Assembly (NCBI RefSeq): GCF_004801395.1
Contig: NZ_SSOA01000007.1
Location: 62,001-126,000 of the forward strand
Length of the DNA: 64,000 nt
Reading direction: 5' to 3'
Origin: Gillisella terrae
Lineage (GTDB): Bacteria; Pseudomonadota; Alphaproteobacteria; Rhizobiales; Rhizobiaceae
This document shows, piece after piece, positions 62,906 through 64,000 of this stretch. Under the pieces are notes generated by a model. It did not search any database. It worked only from the letters and a program-made list of their open reading frames with translations, and was not told where the DNA came from. Positions within the stretch are counted from its first letter, which is position 1. Every line of letters begins with the position of its first letter. Position numbers and translations under genes: made by a program.

Positions 62906-64000
62906 ATGAGTACCGCTTCCATTCCATTGCCAAACTGGATCACCTATGGCCTTTTGCCACTGATCAACCTGCTGTTGGCGTTTTTAATCTCCGGTGTTGT
63001 TGTCTGGATTATTGGCGAAAACCCTTGGGAAGCCCTGGAGTTGATGCTGCAAGGGGCCTTGGGGCGCGGCGAGGGCATTGGCTTTACCCTCTATTATGCC
63101 ACCAATTTTATTTTCACAGGTCTTTCTGTGGCCGTGGCCTATCATGCGGGCCTGTTCAATATCGGCTCTGAAGGTCAGGCCTATGTGGGTGGTCTTGGGG
63201 CGGCGCTGGTGGCGCTGGCGCTGGATCATTATTGTCCGTGGTATGTCACCATGCCGTTTGCCATCATCGGTGCGGCGCTGTTTGGTGCGGCCTGGGCGCT
63301 TATTCCGGCCTGGCTGCAAGCCAAGCGCGGCAGCCACGTGGTCATCACCACCATCATGTTCAACTTTATCGCTTCGGCGCTGATGGTCTATCTGCTGGTG
63401 CATGTGCTGATCGTGCCGGGCAAGATGGCCCCGGAAACCAGAATGTTTCTGGAAGGTGGTCAATTGCCCAAGCTGGATTGGCTGATGGCGCTGTTTGGCC
63501 TGAAGTTGGGGCCTGCACCTTTCAACGTGTCTTTCCTGATTGCACTGGTGATGTGCGCTCTGGTCTGGGTGCTGATCTGGCGCACCAAGCTGGGCTATGA
63601 AATGCGCACACTGGGCATCAGCCGCACGGCCGCAAGTTACGCTGGCATCTCCTACGTCAAGATTGTCATGATCACCATGCTGATCTCCGGTGGCTTGGCG
63701 GGCATGATGGCGCTCAACGTGGTCATGGGCTCGTCGCAGCGTTTGCAGGTGGAGTTTGTTGGTGGTGCGGGCTTTGTCGGTATTGCCGTGAGTCTGATGG
63801 GGCGCAGCCATCCGCTGGGGATCATCGTTGCCGGTATTTTGTTTGGTATCCTCTATCAGGGCGGCGCCGAACTGTCGTTTGATATGCCCAACATCACCCG
63901 TGATATGATTGTGGTCATTCAGGGTCTGGTGATCCTGTTTGCGGGCGCGTTGGAATTCATGTTCCGCCCGGCGCTGGTGCGCCTCTATCAGAAACTGTCC
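62906..64000 (+). CDS. Nucleoside ABC transporter permease (partial, runs off the window)
   Basis: At least 365 residues, no stop before the window end. Multi-pass membrane protein of the BPD_transp_2 type: TASIPLPNWITYGLLPLINLLLAFLISGVVV, then GLFNIGSEGQAYVGGLGAALVAL, PAWLQAKRGSHVVITTIMFNFI, RTLGISRTAASYAGISYVKIVM. First of two permeases usual in such systems; the second should follow. ATG 62906 is 8 bp after the ATPase stop. Substrates: nucleosides, by family and neighbour. Confidence 0.92.
   Translation, partial: MSTASIPLPNWITYGLLPLINLLLAFLISGVVVWIIGENPWEALELMLQGALGRGEGIGFTLYYATNFIFTGLSVAVAYHAGLFNIGSEGQAYVGGLGAALVALALDHYCPWYVTMPFAIIGAALFGAAWALIPAWLQAKRGSHVVITTIMFNFIASALMVYLLVHVLIVPGKMAPETRMFLEGGQLPKLDWLMALFGLKLGPAPFNVSFLIALVMCALVWVLIWRTKLGYEMRTLGISRTAASYAGISYVKIVMITMLISGGLAGMMALNVVMGSSQRLQVEFVGGAGFVGIAVSLMGRSHPLGIIVAGILFGILYQGGAELSFDMPNITRDMIVVIQGLVILFAGALEFMFRPALVRLYQKLS

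Noticed and set aside
1..64000. CRISPR array, prophage or IS element
   Set aside because: I looked for evenly spaced direct repeats, integrases and transposases on both strands and saw none; repeats here are dispersed palindromes.

Overview
The window is chromosomal DNA of an alphaproteobacterium, most likely a member of Rhizobiaceae (Rhizobium/Agrobacterium group). The reasons are the short second FtsZ, the Ctp/Tad-type Flp pilus locus, a BA14K-domain protein, a phosphonate-monoester-hydrolase-like sulfatase close to the Rhizobium enzyme, a CCUCCUCCC-loop small RNA and several families of palindromic intergenic repeats typical of rhizobia. Most of it is housekeeping and transport DNA. No phage, plasmid or IS transposase gene and no CRISPR array is visible.

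Layout. 1-6.8 kb: NadV-type nicotinamide phosphoribosyltransferase, a small hypothetical, an AEC permease, a YffB/ArsC-like protein, the YbaK deacylase, an M29 aminopeptidase and an RNase D-like exonuclease. 6.8-12.7 kb: a repeat-rich stretch with the sulfatase/phosphonate hydrolase, an anti-Shine-Dalgarno sRNA between two repeat copies, a phosphohexomutase, a hotdog thioesterase and a divergent MurA paralogue. 12.7-22.5 kb: a GGDEF protein, a chemoreceptor, LepA, short FtsZ, an HTH-cupin regulator with a GNAT acetyltransferase, YegP-like and SelW-like proteins, a proline-rich BA14K protein and tRNA-Leu(CAG). 22.9-28.4 kb: the most accessory-looking part, with a PAP2 phosphatase fused to an autotransporter barrel, then a 5-methylcytosine methyltransferase overlapping a GIY-YIG nuclease (probable restriction-modification pair).

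28.4-40 kb: a complete-looking Flp/Tad pilus locus. pilA-cpaA-cpaB-cpaC-cpaD-cpaE-cpaF-tadB-tadC are on the minus strand. Divergent from them on the plus strand are a stand-alone secretin N-domain protein and two TadE/G pseudopilins. No tadD is present. 40-43 kb: nucleoside/base salvage deoB-add-upp. 43-48 kb: a LysE exporter, then gpmA, dapB, glk, mgsA and mepA on the minus strand. 48-55 kb: the oligopeptide/microcin-C-type ABC transporter yejABEF and a GhrA-like reductase. 55-60 kb: pncB, two hypotheticals, tRNA-Ser(GGA), a small membrane protein and msrA. 60.2 kb to the end: a BMP-type nucleoside ABC transporter (binding protein, ATPase, permease), cut by the window edge. Imported nucleosides could feed the deoB-add-upp enzymes. 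NadV and PncB give two separate entry points for NAD salvage.

The strongest non-coding signals are three. The first is the sRNA at about 8803-8931, with three hairpins that each expose a CCTCCTCCC loop. The second is a family of about 110-bp two-hairpin repeats, six copies in one orientation plus two half-elements. The third is a set of palindromic elements that start exactly at, or supply, the stop codons of neighbouring genes. All functional calls rest on reading the sequence and recalled family motifs; no database search was possible.
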